The notes: generated from the letters alone by a model not told the origin. A DNA stretch of 64,000 bases from Pedobacter panaciterrae (GCF_013204795.1 NZ_JABMKW010000020.1:558001-622000); one strand, 5' to 3'. Shown: positions 52,648-62,145, counted from the first letter of the stretch. A program made the numbers and translations.

Positions 52648-55600
52648 TTAATCGTTTTTTATACTAGGAGGAATCAACTTATACATTACCGGCGTTACAA
52701 TTCTTGAAAGAATAGTTGAACTGATTAATCCGCCAATCAATACAATTGCTAATGGAGCGATAAGTGGATTGGGATTCAAAGCAAGTGGAATTAATCCGCA
52801 AATAGCTGTTAGGGAAGTTAGCACAACCGGTAAAAAACGGGTTTCTCCTGCTTTATTAATGGCATCGTCTATGCTGTATCCTTCAGCCCGCAATTGATTG
52901 GTAAAATCAACGAGTAACAGCGAATTCTTGACTTGTATGCCGGACAAACCAATGAAACCAATAATAGAAACTATTGACATGGGATGGCCGGTGATTAATA
53001 GCATTATCACGCCGCCCAAAATCCCCAATGGAATAATAGATAGTACAATGATGATACCTTTAAACGTTTTGAATTGTAGCAACAGAACGCCAATGAAAAG
53101 GAATGTACTTAACAGGATAACCGAGAGAAAATTTCCACCGAGTGTATCGCCTTCCGATTCCGCTTCCCCGGATAACTTGTAATAGTAACCAGGCGGCATT
53201 TTAAGTTGGTCCAGTTGCGGAACAATGTCCTTTAGTAAATCATTAGCATATACACCTTCCTTGGTTAAGGAGGTAACTTTTGCGAAACGGGATTTATTAA
53301 AATGATTGATGGCCGTAGGTGAAGTTTCGAATGCAATGGACGCAATTTGGCTAACCAACACAGGAACACCTTGTATATTGTTTACATAGAGATTCTTGAA
53401 TGCATCTAAATTTGAAAATTTATCTTTGGGAAGTGTCAGGACAACGTTGCGTGCATCGCCTCTGTCATCAATATAGTCACCAACAATTAATCCTGCTACC
53501 GCCATTCGAATTACCTTATCAACATCGCTTGTAAGCACACCTAATGTGCGGGCTTTTTCTTTGTTTATTTCTATTTTAATGTCGGACTTGTAGGTGTTTA
53601 ATTCGTTATTGATGTAAACTGTACCTGGGTTGTTGCGTAAAATATCCTCCACTTTAAAGGAAAGCTTACGTAGCGTGTCTGGGTCTTCACCAAAAACCCT
53701 TACAACTATGTTGGCTTCTATCGGCGGTCCTTGTTCAAAATCTTTCACTTCAATTTTGGCATAAGGAAAAGCTTTAAATTTTTCTCTTAGCTGATTAATC
53801 AACTTTACTTTAGCGTTAGGATTAGCCTCATCATCCATCTGTACAAAAATCTGTGCAAAGTCGGGCTTAATATCCTGTTGATGTATGTTATAATATATCT
53901 GTGGATTTCCTTTACCTACATTGCTTGTATAATACACAATCTCTTTATGTTGCTTCAATTCATTTTCCACAAGTTTAGTAACACGATCACTTTCAGGTAT
54001 ATCAGCCTGGAGGGGCATTTTGATATTGATCAGGAACATTGGCTTTTCGGAAGTCGGGAAAAGTTTAAATCCTGCTTTTGTAAATAAGAAAAAGGCCAGC
54101 ACGCTAAGTATTAATGACATTCCAATGGTTGTTTTAGGATATTTTAAAGCTCGTGGCATAATACCTCTATAACTATAAGTCAGGAATTTTTGAAGTTGCT
54201 TAAGGAAAAAATTGCCTTCTCCATGGGTATGCGTTTTCAATATCCGGCTTCCCAGGAAAGGAACCAACGTTAAAGCTACAATCATTGATGCCAGCACACT
54301 GGTGATAACAGCCATAGGCAGGCTGCGCATAAATTCACCGGCGGCATCAGGCAGAAAGGCAAGAGGCAAAAACGCAATTACTAGAGTGGCTGTACATCCT
54401 ACAACTGCTACACCTATTTGTTTAGTGCCTTTCAGAACAGCATCCATTCGTGAGTGACCTTCCCGAAGCCATCGCTCTATATTTTCTACAACTACGATGC
54501 TGTCATCCACCAACAACCCCAAAGCCACTACGAGCCCAACAATACTGAGCTGGTTTAATGAAAAGCCCAATAAATTCAATGCAATAAGCCCTAACGCTAA
54601 AGAAAGCGGAATAGAAACCATTACGATTAGTGATGCTCTAAATCCCAAAGGCAATAAAGTAATGACTACTAAGACAATGGCTAAGGCAAAATCAAATCCA
54701 AGATGTCCCAAACGTTGTGAAACCATAGTGCCCTGATCAAAAGTTTTGACAAGCTGAATATTAGAAGGTAAGCTTTTAGGAAATTCCTCCAGTATCGGAA
54801 GAAACTCTTCCTGCACTTTCGCTATGTTAACATTGTCTTTCATTGCTGCCGTAACCAGTACACTACGATGTCCATTCACCCGTGTAATATGGTTGACCAT
54901 TTCGCTTTTATAACTTACATCAGCCACATCCCTCAAATAAACAATCTTTCCATTGGCATTGTAAATAACAGTATTGGCAACATCTTCAACATTCTTAAGC
55001 TTGCCGCTGGTCTTTACATTAAAAACCTTGCTGTCAAGATTGAGGCTTCCTCCGGGAATATCTGCTGCTTCACTTTGCAAACTACCTGCAACTATGTTAA
55101 GCGGAATTTTCAGTTGCGCAAGTTTATCCAGCTGTACATCAACGCGGATTTCCTGTTCTGGCATACCGGAATACTTCACCTCTTTGAGGTTTGTTATTTT
55201 CTCCAGACGGGTTTTTAGTTTATCAGCTTCATCTCTCAATAATTTATCAGAGGCGTTATCTGAAACCAATGCCACCTGTAAAATTTTCACATCGGAAGAA
55301 GAAATCTTTTCTGTTTTGATTTGATAGATATCCTTAGGAAGTGCACTGTTTTTTAAAGCATTTATTTCTGTTGATATCTCCTGGTATTTATTGTCTATAT
55401 CAACTCCATATTTGAATTTCACCTGGATTGCCGCTACACCATCCTCAATTGTAGTAAGGATTTTGTCAATGTTTTCCAGACCATAAATTTTATTCTCAAT
55501 TGGTTTTGCCACCTGCTCCTCCATGTCTTTAGGACTTGTGCCCGGATATATCACAGTTATAAGATATTCGGGTGGATGTATCGTTGGGTCTTCCGAACGG

Positions 55601-55698
55601 GGCATTGTAAATAAGGCGAGTACACCAACTACTGCAAACAGCAGGAATATGATAAGTGTGAACTGGTAGTTCTTAACGGCGAAGTTTGTAATTTTCAT
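52648..55698 (-). CDS. RND efflux permease (AcrB/HAE1-like)
   Basis: The 1016-residue protein has the 12-helix RND plan with two large periplasmic loops. TM1 is followed by MPRSEDPTIHPPEYLITVIY, and TM4 carries the proton-relay acidic pair (GLLVDDSIVVVENIERWLRE). The second half repeats the fold with GLSGIQVKNSLLLVDF. It lacks the cation-specific residues I would expect of CusA/CzcA types, so drugs or organic compounds are the likelier substrates. It is third in the operon after tolC and the adaptor. Confidence 0.94.
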   Translation of the reverse strand: MKITNFAVKNYQFTLIIFLLFAVVGVLALFTMPRSEDPTIHPPEYLITVIYPGTSPKDMEEQVAKPIENKIYGLENIDKILTTIEDGVAAIQVKFKYGVDIDNKYQEISTEINALKNSALPKDIYQIKTEKISSSDVKILQVALVSDNASDKLLRDEADKLKTRLEKITNLKEVKYSGMPEQEIRVDVQLDKLAQLKIPLNIVAGSLQSEAADIPGGSLNLDSKVFNVKTSGKLKNVEDVANTVIYNANGKIVYLRDVADVSYKSEMVNHITRVNGHRSVLVTAAMKDNVNIAKVQEEFLPILEEFPKSLPSNIQLVKTFDQGTMVSQRLGHLGFDFALAIVLVVITLLPLGFRASLIVMVSIPLSLALGLIALNLLGFSLNQLSIVGLVVALGLLVDDSIVVVENIERWLREGHSRMDAVLKGTKQIGVAVVGCTATLVIAFLPLAFLPDAAGEFMRSLPMAVITSVLASMIVALTLVPFLGSRILKTHTHGEGNFFLKQLQKFLTYSYRGIMPRALKYPKTTIGMSLILSVLAFFLFTKAGFKLFPTSEKPMFLINIKMPLQADIPESDRVTKLVENELKQHKEIVYYTSNVGKGNPQIYYNIHQQDIKPDFAQIFVQMDDEANPNAKVKLINQLREKFKAFPYAKIEVKDFEQGPPIEANIVVRVFGEDPDTLRKLSFKVEDILRNNPGTVYINNELNTYKSDIKIEINKEKARTLGVLTSDVDKVIRMAVAGLIVGDYIDDRGDARNVVLTLPKDKFSNLDAFKNLYVNNIQGVPVLVSQIASIAFETSPTAINHFNKSRFAKVTSLTKEGVYANDLLKDIVPQLDQLKMPPGYYYKLSGEAESEGDTLGGNFLSVILLSTFLFIGVLLLQFKTFKGIIIVLSIIPLGILGGVIMLLITGHPMSIVSIIGFIGLSGIQVKNSLLLVDFTNQLRAEGYSIDDAINKAGETRFLPVVLTSLTAICGLIPLALNPNPLIAPLAIVLIGGLISSTILSRIVTPVMYKLIPPSIKND

Positions 55699-55709
55699 AT
55701 CTGTTATTA

Positions 55710-56759
55710 TTACCTGATGATTTTTATTGTAGATTTTTCGTTGAGATAGGCGCTATTCGATATCACGATTTCTTTCACTCCATCAAGCCCATTTTTTAGA
55801 TAAACCTGTTGATTGTCGAACCTTGAAATCGTTACCGGAATTTTTCTAACCTTATTGGCTCCCTCAGGTGTAAATACGAATGCCTTGTCACCGTCCGCTT
55901 CCACCAAAGAAGCATACGGAATGACCTTTACATTTTCATCCTGGCTTGTAGATATCTCCGCCTTGCCAAACATTCCGACAGCTGGTTTGATGTCGTTTAA
56001 CTTCAACTTTAATTCTACCTGAAAAGAACCAAGCGTAGGATCTGCTGCCTGCGACTTACGAAACACGAAAGCATCGAATTTTTTATCCGCATATCCGTCC
56101 AGTGTTACTGTTGCTGTTTGTCCCGGGTTAATCACTGCCCATTCCCGGTCAGTTACACCAACTTTAAGTAAGTAGTTATTGTTTTGCTTTGTTTCGTTAA
56201 TGAGAAGGACAGGCATACCGGGCCCAACTACTTCTCCTTCACTGGCAATTTTCTTTGCTACAAAGCCATCAGAGGCGGCATATATTTTTGAATAATGTGC
56301 GTTAAACGCAACAGCCTCTTTTGCCTTGTGAGCAATATCAAGGGCGGTCTTTGTGTTTTGCAGCTGCTCTAAGGTATACACACTGTCTTTGTAAAGATTG
56401 ACGGCCCGTTGATAATCACGTTGTGCCTTTTCAACACCTAAGTTGGATTGCATTAAGCCTGCTGAAATTTCCGTTGAATTGAGTGTTGCGAGCAACTGGC
56501 CTTTTCGAAAGAACTGACCTTCCTCTACAAAGACACGGCTAATGACGCCACCTATTTTAAAAGAATACTTAGCTTCGTTTTCTGTACTTACAAGGCCCGT
56601 AGCACTTATTTTTTGGGGTAGTCCCAATGCAGATACAGAAGAAATCTTTACGGGTATAACATCTGCTTGTCGTAAGGGACTTTTTTTCGTGTCTTCTGCC
56701 GTACAAGAATACAAAACGGATACTACCGCAATAACGCTGAACAATTGTATTTTTTTCAT
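55710..56759 (-). CDS. RND efflux periplasmic adaptor, lipoprotein
   Basis: The 349-residue protein has a lipoprotein signal (VSVLYSC, lipobox Cys19). The lipoyl half-motif GVISRVFVEEGQFFRKGQLL is followed by a helical hairpin, the second half-motif (AASDGFVAKKIASEGEVVGP) and beta domains. It links the RND permease to TolC. It is encoded 11 bp before the permease and 19 bp after tolC. Confidence 0.94.
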   Translation of the reverse strand: MKKIQLFSVIAVVSVLYSCTAEDTKKSPLRQADVIPVKISSVSALGLPQKISATGLVSTENEAKYSFKIGGVISRVFVEEGQFFRKGQLLATLNSTEISAGLMQSNLGVEKAQRDYQRAVNLYKDSVYTLEQLQNTKTALDIAHKAKEAVAFNAHYSKIYAASDGFVAKKIASEGEVVGPGMPVLLINETKQNNNYLLKVGVTDREWAVINPGQTATVTLDGYADKKFDAFVFRKSQAADPTLGSFQVELKLKLNDIKPAVGMFGKAEISTSQDENVKVIPYASLVEADGDKAFVFTPEGANKVRKIPVTISRFDNQQVYLKNGLDGVKEIVISNSAYLNEKSTIKIIR

Positions 56760-56778
56760 AATAATTCTTTTTGTTTAT

Positions 56779-58113
56779 TTATTGGATGATGAAACTTGCA
56801 TTGGCCCTTTCTATTTCGGCCTGCTTTATCAATGTGTCGTAAAGTGAAATATTCTCCTGTAGTTGTGCAGACACCAGTTGGTTTTGTGCATCCAACAGTT
56901 CTATGTAAAGCGCTATGCCTTCTTTGTACATCCGCAATTCGTCCTTATAATTTTTTTCAGATGAAGCCACTTGCGAAACAGCTGCATTGTAATTGACAAG
57001 AGCGGCGTTGAATGAATTGGCTGCAATGCTAACCTGTAATTTCAATTGCTGCTCAATATTGCTTATTTGCGATTCAATCGCTTTACCGTCTGTCTTAGCC
57101 TGCTTTACTTTGTATTTATTTTTGCCTCCTGAAAAAATATCGAAACCAAGGGAGACCCCGAAAAAATAATAAGGGGATTTATCATTTACTTTAAAGTCAA
57201 AATCCTGTGACCCTACATCAAGAAAGGAATTAAGTTTTGGTATTTTGTAGGAATTGGCAAGGCCAATAAGGTTCTTATTAATGGCGGATGCCGTATGTAA
57301 CTTTATTAGTTCTTCTCTTTTATTTACAGCAGTATCATTTATAATATTTGGGTCGGGAACACTCGCTATTGAATCAATAAGCAGGGGGGTGGTTAGTGGT
57401 TGGTTGATCAAAAAATTAAAATGAGACCGGGCATTGTCCTGGTTTAATATGGCAGTGTTCAGTTGTGCAGTGATCTTTGTTACTTCATTATTACTCCTTA
57501 CTACTGCTGTGCGGTTAACTTTTTGATTATTAAAGAGAGAAGTGTTTATCCTTTCATTTTCCTTTACAAGTGCGAGGACATTTTCATAAATCCTGATGGC
57601 TGCTGTAGCCTGCAAATAATTATAATAAGCAATTTTGATTTCTTTGACAAGCTCCCGTTTGTAGATATCTATTTCTACCTTTTGCATGTCATACTGCTGG
57701 CTTCTTATTTTCTTGTTGTAAACCAGTTCCGCATTAATGATAGGGTAAGTAGCATGCAGTTTTACATCATAAAAATTATTGGGGTTCAGCAGCACACTTT
57801 GGTTTTGTATTTGTGGAAAATTATTAGCGCCTGTCAGTTGGTTAAGCGTTTTGTAAATGGGATTCATTAAATCTCCCACTGGAATATCCACGGTGCGTCC
57901 GCCACCTGCAAGGGTATAGGTCCCATTAAATGCAACATTAGGCAGGAATAATGACTTAGCCTCTTTCAGGGCCCAAAGGCTCTTATCAAGGAAAAATTGT
58001 TGCTGGCGAATAGTTTCATTACTGTTTAAAGCCGTGTTTATATACTGCTCTAAGTGTGTTTGAGCATAGGTACTTCCGGTACATAACAATAAGAGAAATG
58101 AGAATATCTTTTT
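56779..58113 (-). CDS. TolC family outer-membrane protein (RND operon)
   Basis: The start at 58113 (MKKIFSFLLLLCTGSTYAQ, 444 residues) gives a clean signal peptide; the ATG at 58155 would add 14 unusual residues and overlap the operator. The mature part has two outer-membrane efflux repeats with long coiled helices, including the closing ELLDAQNQLVSAQLQEN. It is the first gene of the operon behind the palindrome at 58149-58161. Confidence 0.93.
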   Translation of the reverse strand, partial: KKIFSFLLLLCTGSTYAQTHLEQYINTALNSNETIRQQQFFLDKSLWALKEAKSLFLPNVAFNGTYTLAGGGRTVDIPVGDLMNPIYKTLNQLTGANNFPQIQNQSVLLNPNNFYDVKLHATYPIINAELVYNKKIRSQQYDMQKVEIDIYKRELVKEIKIAYYNYLQATAAIRIYENVLALVKENERINTSLFNNQKVNRTAVVRSNNEVTKITAQLNTAILNQDNARSHFNFLINQPLTTPLLIDSIASVPDPNIINDTAVNKREELIKLHTASAINKNLIGLANSYKIPKLNSFLDVGSQDFDFKVNDKSPYYFFGVSLGFDIFSGGKNKYKVKQAKTDGKAIESQISNIEQQLKLQVSIAANSFNAALVNYNAAVSQVASSEKNYKDELRMYKEGIALYIELLDAQNQLVSAQLQENISLYDTLIKQAEIERANASFIIQ

Positions 58114-58148
58114 CATCTGATTTATTTTAATGAACGTAATAATTTTAA

Positions 58149-58161
58149 TGAACAATGTTCA
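58149..58161. promoter_or_regulatory. TetR operator candidate before the RND operon
   Basis: TGAACAATGTTCA, with 6-bp arms and a one-base centre, lies between the tetR stop (58180) and the tolC start (58113). The same TGAACA-N-TGTTCA core occurs at the tetR promoter at 58821-58839. Confidence 0.75.
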
Positions 58162-58179
58162 ATTAAGAGGTAAAAAAAT

Positions 58180-58797
58180 TTATAAAATATTTAGAATTTT
58201 CAAAAATTCATCATACGCATCTGCTACAATGTTTTCCGCGTTTTTAATATTCGCGTTTTGCGTACGGGAACCTATTTGCAGGCTACACATGCCATGCATA
58301 CAGCTCCATATCAGGAAACACAGCGGTTCCAGTTTATGGCCTTTAAAATGCCCGGCATCCATGCACTGTTTTGCCGTAGTCCTTAAAACATCAAAGCTTG
58401 CTTTCCCTTCGTCCCACTCATCTTTTTGGATGGCTTCCAGGAACTCTATAGGTGCCTTAAGCGTAAACATCAGATCGTACATCTCCGGGTAGTCCAGGCC
58501 ATAATTGATATACACTTTGCCCATCGCCTTTAGCCGCTCCATTGGGTCTGTTACATTAAACAGTACTTTCAACTGGCCGCCAAGGTCAACAAAACCTTGT
58601 GTGTGCAATGCATGGAGTATTTCATTCTTATCCCTAAAATATACATATACGGTACCAATGCTGTAGTCTATGGAATCAGCAATATTTCTGATGGTAGTTT
58701 GCCCGATGCCTTTTTCCACAAACAACTTACGGGCAGCTTTTAAAATAAGTGCCTTCAGTTCTTCCTTCTCTCTTGTTTTTCTTTCTTTGCTTCCCAT
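58180..58797 (-). CDS. TetR/AcrR family repressor of the RND operon
   Basis: The start at 58797 (MGSKERKTREKEE, 205 residues) is preferred over 58830, which lies inside the palindrome. The N-terminal helix-turn-helix reads KLFVEKGIGQTTIRNIADSI and GTVYVYFRDKNEI. A TetR C-terminal ligand domain follows. It is co-directional with and just upstream of the RND operon; both its own promoter and the pump promoter carry the TGAACA-N-TGTTCA palindrome. Confidence 0.92.
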   Translation of the reverse strand: MGSKERKTREKEELKALILKAARKLFVEKGIGQTTIRNIADSIDYSIGTVYVYFRDKNEILHALHTQGFVDLGGQLKVLFNVTDPMERLKAMGKVYINYGLDYPEMYDLMFTLKAPIEFLEAIQKDEWDEGKASFDVLRTTAKQCMDAGHFKGHKLEPLCFLIWSCMHGMCSLQIGSRTQNANIKNAENIVADAYDEFLKILNIL

Positions 58798-58820
58798 ATA
58801 ATTAGTTTCTGGTACAAAGA

Positions 58821-58839
58821 AAATGAACATTGTTCATTT
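58821..58839. promoter_or_regulatory. TetR operator candidate before tetR (RND operon)
   Basis: AAATGAACATTGTTCATTT has perfect 9-bp arms around one central base. It lies 24 bp upstream of the chosen tetR start, consistent with autorepression. Confidence 0.75.
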
Positions 58840-58971
58840 TTCCAAATAAATTTTATTTTTTTGCTATTATTCGGAAATAACTTAATTGTACTGGTGAAGT
58901 TACCATTGATTGTCAACGGTAAGTAATTTCAGGGCGAAACACACCGAAACGGGGAAGCAATTTAATGAAAT

Positions 58972-59143
58972 GTGCATCCAGATAAACGGGCAATTGCGAT
59001 GTTATCAAAAAATGGGATTCAGGTGGATGAAGAGGAGGCCGCCGTTATATTGGAATTTTCTATACCTTGTATCAAAAAATCACCCAAAGATCAAAAATGG
59101 CGGAACCTTAAAGAGAAATCGAACTTCAGGAAAAACTCTTTAA
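58972..59143 (+). pseudogene. Frameshifted remnant of a small protein gene
   Basis: One frame encodes AIAMLSKNGIQVDEEEAAVI and ends in LEF; the next frame continues as LYLVSKNHPKIKNGGTLKRN to a stop at 59143. The change falls at the T tract 59056-59059, where one T too many breaks the frame. I recall similar small proteins in Pedobacter-like genomes that read through this junction, but have no function for them. The start is also unclear; the listed GTG at 58972 is the earliest codon supported in the first frame. Confidence 0.5.
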
Positions 59144-59261
59144 ATAGGCCACTAAAGAGATTTTTTAGAAAAAATTTCATTCGACACACCAAAATGGGTT
59201 TTAAAAAATCGAACTATCGATGACCAGGCAATAATAGTTTGGGCACAGGTTTTTATTGGCA

Positions 59262-59297
59262 TAAAAAAAGGAGACGACTATTATCTAGTGTCTCCTT
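59262..59297 (-). terminator. Terminator of the tRNA-Lys gene
   Basis: AAGGAGAC (59268-59275) pairs with GTCTCCTT (59290-59297). On the minus strand the stem is followed by a T tract. It begins 3 bp past the tRNA 3' end. Confidence 0.75.
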
Positions 59298-59300
59298 AAG

Positions 59301-59373
59301 TGATCCCGCTGGGATTCGAACCCAGGACCACTACATTAAAAGTGTAATGCTCTACCAGCTGAGCTACGGAATC
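59301..59373 (-). tRNA. tRNA-Lys (anticodon TTT)
   Basis: The minus strand folds into a standard cloverleaf of 73 nt. The acceptor stem is GATTCCG/CGGGATC, the D-arm lies in TAGCTCAGCTGGTAGAGCA, the anticodon loop is CTTTTAA with TTT, and the T-loop is GGTTCGAATCC. The CCA end is not encoded. A short hairpin terminator follows. Confidence 0.96.
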
Positions 59374-59597
59374 AAAGTTCTTATTTGGAACTTTCCTCTA
59401 AAGCGTTTCCGTTTAAAGTGGTGCAAATATAGGATTACGATATATATTCTGCAAATAATATATCCAGAAATCGCATAGTAAGCTGATTCCTAGCCTTATT
59501 ATTTGCATTTAATCTTTTCTTCACCTTCAATTAATATTCCCATCTCTATAAAAAAGGCAAATTGCGATTAAACAGTAGGACAGAGCGCCACATATTT

Positions 59598-60425
59598 TTA
59601 CAGAAAATTAAGCAGCAATTTATTGACCTCATCTTTATGGGTAAGGAATACGCCATGTGATGCACCTTCAATAACATGATATTCTGAGTTGGGCAATAGT
59701 GAAGAAGTTACATCACTGGTAATGTTAATAGGTACAATTTTATCATCATTACCGTGAATAATCAATACAGGAATGGTGATTACACTTAAATCTGTTCTAA
59801 AATTAGTTTCAGAGAAGGAACGAACACATTCAGTGGTAGCTCTAGGACTGGCAACAATTGCAAGTTGATGCATCCAGTTTTGAATTTCCTGGCTAACTGG
59901 TTTGTTCTGCCCGTCTACACTAAAAAATTGTCGCCCAAATTCTGTTAAAAAAGCAGGTCGGTCATTTTGCAGGCCTGCAATCATACCATCGAATACTTCA
60001 CGGGGAACACCCTCTTCATGGTCTTCTGTTTTCAAAAGCAAGGGAACTACAGAACTAATCAATACAGCTTTAGTAACTCTAGATGATCCATATTTACCTA
60101 AATACCTAACCACTTCGCCACCACCCATCGAAAACCCTACAAGGGTAACATCGTTTAGGTTTAGTGCTGTAATTACCTCGTGTAAATCGGCTGCAAGTGT
60201 ATCATAATCATAACTATGCCATGGTCTGTCTGATTGACCAAAACCACGTCTGTCGTATGCTATACATCTATATCCTGCGTTTACCAGGGTATTTACCTGA
60301 TATTCCCACATCTCATGAGATACCGGCCATCCATGGATCAAAACTACAGGTTTACCTGTACCTAAATCTTCAAAAAATATATTAACTGATGAACTGTTCT
60401 CGGCGTTCTTTTTAATGTATGGCAT
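59598..60425 (-). CDS. Alpha/beta hydrolase, non-heme chloroperoxidase-like
   Basis: The 275-residue protein has the oxyanion HGWP segment at residues 31-34, the nucleophile elbow GFSMGG with Ser99, the acid in HGNDDKIVP and the catalytic His in EGASHGVFLT. The opening GKPVVLIHGWPVSHEMWEYQ and YDRRGFGQSDRP are typical of the haloperoxidase-like esterase group. It is probably a cytoplasmic esterase or perhydrolase; the natural substrate is unknown. Confidence 0.93.
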   Translation of the reverse strand: MPYIKKNAENSSSVNIFFEDLGTGKPVVLIHGWPVSHEMWEYQVNTLVNAGYRCIAYDRRGFGQSDRPWHSYDYDTLAADLHEVITALNLNDVTLVGFSMGGGEVVRYLGKYGSSRVTKAVLISSVVPLLLKTEDHEEGVPREVFDGMIAGLQNDRPAFLTEFGRQFFSVDGQNKPVSQEIQNWMHQLAIVASPRATTECVRSFSETNFRTDLSVITIPVLIIHGNDDKIVPINITSDVTSSLLPNSEYHVIEGASHGVFLTHKDEVNKLLLNFL

Positions 60426-60587
60426 AATCGTATATATTTAAAATTTAACTCTTTAATAACATAGCCAGAGGTCATTTGTTTAATAAAAACACACAATATC
60501 TGGCCACAATAAACTTTATATTCTCATATTTGGAATATTAAACTAACCCATAAGGTATAAAAATACCGAGAGGAATAACTATAAATA

Positions 60588-61130
60588 ATGAATAAAGCTA
60601 TTTTTTTGGATCGCGATGGCGTTCTTAATCACGAAATTCACGATTACATTACCAAACTAGAAGATTTTGAAGTATTGGAATATCAGATTCCTCCCTTGAA
60701 AAAACTATATGACGAGGGCTACTTGCTAATCGTAATTACAAATCAAGGTGGAATTGCTCAAAAGCGTTATACTGAAGAGGCACTGGCCGAAATGCATAAA
60801 GTTCTTGCTCAAAAATTTGAAGATCAGGGTGCTTTAATAACGCATGCATACTACTGTCCTCATCATCCAACTATTTCTGGCGATTGCGAATGCAGAAAGC
60901 CTAAATCAGGGATGCTACTAGAAGCTATCGCTAAATACAACATTGATCCGGCCCTTTCTGTAATGATTGGCGACAAACCAAGGGATGTTGAAGCTGCAAA
61001 CGGAGCAGGGGTAAGGGGTATAGAGATATTACCTGATGAACAAATAGATTACAATCTTGTTAAAGAAGTACTTGCAGGGAATGAATTTCAAGCACTTAGT
61101 GCAGGAATATTAGCCAGAGATAAAGACTAA
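60588..61130 (+). CDS. HAD-IIIA phosphatase, GmhB-like
   Basis: The 180-residue protein has the HAD motif I FLDRDGVLN with D8 and D10, motif II VITNQGG, the zinc-binding loop CPHHPTISGDCECRKP, and motif III/IV MIGDKPRDVEAANGAGV. This matches D-glycero-D-manno-heptose-1,7-bisphosphate 7-phosphatase (GmhB), used in heptose synthesis for lipopolysaccharide. Histidinol-phosphatase-type relatives look alike, so the exact substrate is not settled. Confidence 0.85.
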   Translation: MNKAIFLDRDGVLNHEIHDYITKLEDFEVLEYQIPPLKKLYDEGYLLIVITNQGGIAQKRYTEEALAEMHKVLAQKFEDQGALITHAYYCPHHPTISGDCECRKPKSGMLLEAIAKYNIDPALSVMIGDKPRDVEAANGAGVRGIEILPDEQIDYNLVKEVLAGNEFQALSAGILARDKD

Positions 61131-61173
61131 GTCTTCACCCGACCGAACTTAAGCAATTATATATAAATCACAT

Positions 61174-61212
61174 AAAAAAGGCTGGGTCATAAATTATGAT
61201 CCAGCCTTTTTT
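61174..61212. terminator. Bidirectional terminator
   Basis: AAAAAAGGCTGGGTCAT (61174-61190) pairs with ATGATCCAGCCTTTTTT (61196-61212), with one G-T pair and a 5-nt loop. It separates the converging phosphatase and transaldolase genes. Confidence 0.88.
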
Positions 61213-61228
61213 ATGCGTTAAAGAAACA

Positions 61229-61891
61229 CTATTTTGCTTCTGAAGCTTTTTTGTGATCAGCAAGGAACTGAGCTAAACCGCTATCAGTTAATGGGTGTTT
61301 TAACAAAGCCGTAATTGCAGATAAAGGACCTGTAATTACATCTGCACCTAATTTAGCACAATTTACAATATGCAACGGACCGCGGATAGAAGCAGCTAAA
61401 ATTTGGGTAGGGTAACCGTAGTTGTCAAATATTAATCTGATATCTTCAATTAATTGTAAACCATCAGTAGAGATGTCGTCTAAACGACCTAAAAATGGAG
61501 ATACATATGTTGCACCCGCTTTAGCAGCTAATAATGCCTGTCCGGCAGAAAAAATTAAAGTACAATTGGTTCTGATACCTTTAGATGAAAGATATTTAAT
61601 TGCTTTAACGCCATCTTTAATCATAGGTACCTTAACAACAATCTTTGGATCTAATTTAGCTAAAGCTTCACCTTCTTTGATGATTTCATCATAGGTGGTA
61701 GATATCACTTCTGCACTTACATTATCATCTACGATAGCGCAGATGGCCTTGTAATGCGCAATTACGTTAGCATCGCCCGTAATACCTTCTTTAGCCATAA
61801 GACTAGGGTTAGTGGTTACACCATCTAAAACACCAAGATCTTGGGCTTCTTTTATTTGATCAAGATTAGCTGTGTCAATAAAAAATTTCAT
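61229..61891 (-). CDS. fsa: Transaldolase / fructose-6-phosphate aldolase (Fsa-type)
   Basis: The start at 61891 (MKFFIDTANLDQIKEAQDLG, 220 residues) fits the small transaldolase family; the ATG at 61933 adds 14 unlikely residues. Key segments are VTTNPSLMAKEG, VKVPMIKDGVKAIK with the Schiff-base Lys, NCTLIFSAGQALLAAKAGAT and SPFLGRLDDI. Members act as transaldolase in the pentose phosphate pathway or as fructose-6-phosphate aldolase; the sequence alone does not decide. Confidence 0.92.
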   Translation of the reverse strand: MKFFIDTANLDQIKEAQDLGVLDGVTTNPSLMAKEGITGDANVIAHYKAICAIVDDNVSAEVISTTYDEIIKEGEALAKLDPKIVVKVPMIKDGVKAIKYLSSKGIRTNCTLIFSAGQALLAAKAGATYVSPFLGRLDDISTDGLQLIEDIRLIFDNYGYPTQILAASIRGPLHIVNCAKLGADVITGPLSAITALLKHPLTDSGLAQFLADHKKASEAK

Positions 61892-62007
61892 GTTATTTAA
61901 TTTAGCAAATTGGTTAATGTTATAAGTTGTCAATTAATAAACGCCTAAATTAGGTATTTACATTGAAGTCTTTTAAGAAAAGATGGAAAAAATAGGAGAG
62001 GAGAGCC

Positions 62008-62032
62008 TTTTTTTACATTGAAAGTAAAAAAA
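62008..62032 (-). terminator. Terminator-like hairpin after the SRP RNA
   Basis: TTTTTTTAC (62008-62016) and GTAAAAAAA (62024-62032) are perfect 9-bp arms directly at the 3' end of the SRP RNA. On the minus strand the RNA therefore ends in a T tract. Confidence 0.6.
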
Positions 62033-62130
62033 GGGCAAGCACCTCTTATCGCATCGCTACAACTTTCTACCCTTGCTTCGTTCCCGACCTGGGGGAGTTC
62101 AAAAGGAGCTGATCGTAAAAGACTTGCCCG
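62033..62130 (-). ncRNA. ffs: Signal recognition particle RNA (4.5S type)
   Basis: The minus strand carries the universal SRP tip sequence CCAGGTCGGGAACGAAGCAA (around 62078-62097), with GGUCGGGAACGAAGCAA-type symmetric and asymmetric loops. The ends GGGCAAGTC and GTGCTTGCCC pair to close a single long hairpin of about 98 nt, the small bacterial form. It binds Ffh and targets membrane proteins. Exact ends are estimated from the closing stem. Confidence 0.88.
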
Positions 62131-62145
62131 CCACAAAAGTAGCAA

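Noticed and set aside
57463..57870. 135-residue plus-strand frame inside tolC
   Set aside because: It is antisense to a clear TolC-family gene and has no recognisable domain.
51826..58839. Heavy-metal (CusA/CzcA) efflux cluster
   Set aside because: The RND permease lacks the metal-binding residues I would expect, and no metal-responsive regulator is present; the TetR control fits a drug-type pump better.
59239..59478. Plus-strand 79-residue frame
   Set aside because: It is the reverse complement of the tRNA-Lys gene and its flank.
61945..62145. Small minus-strand protein frame
   Set aside because: It runs through the SRP RNA and its terminator.
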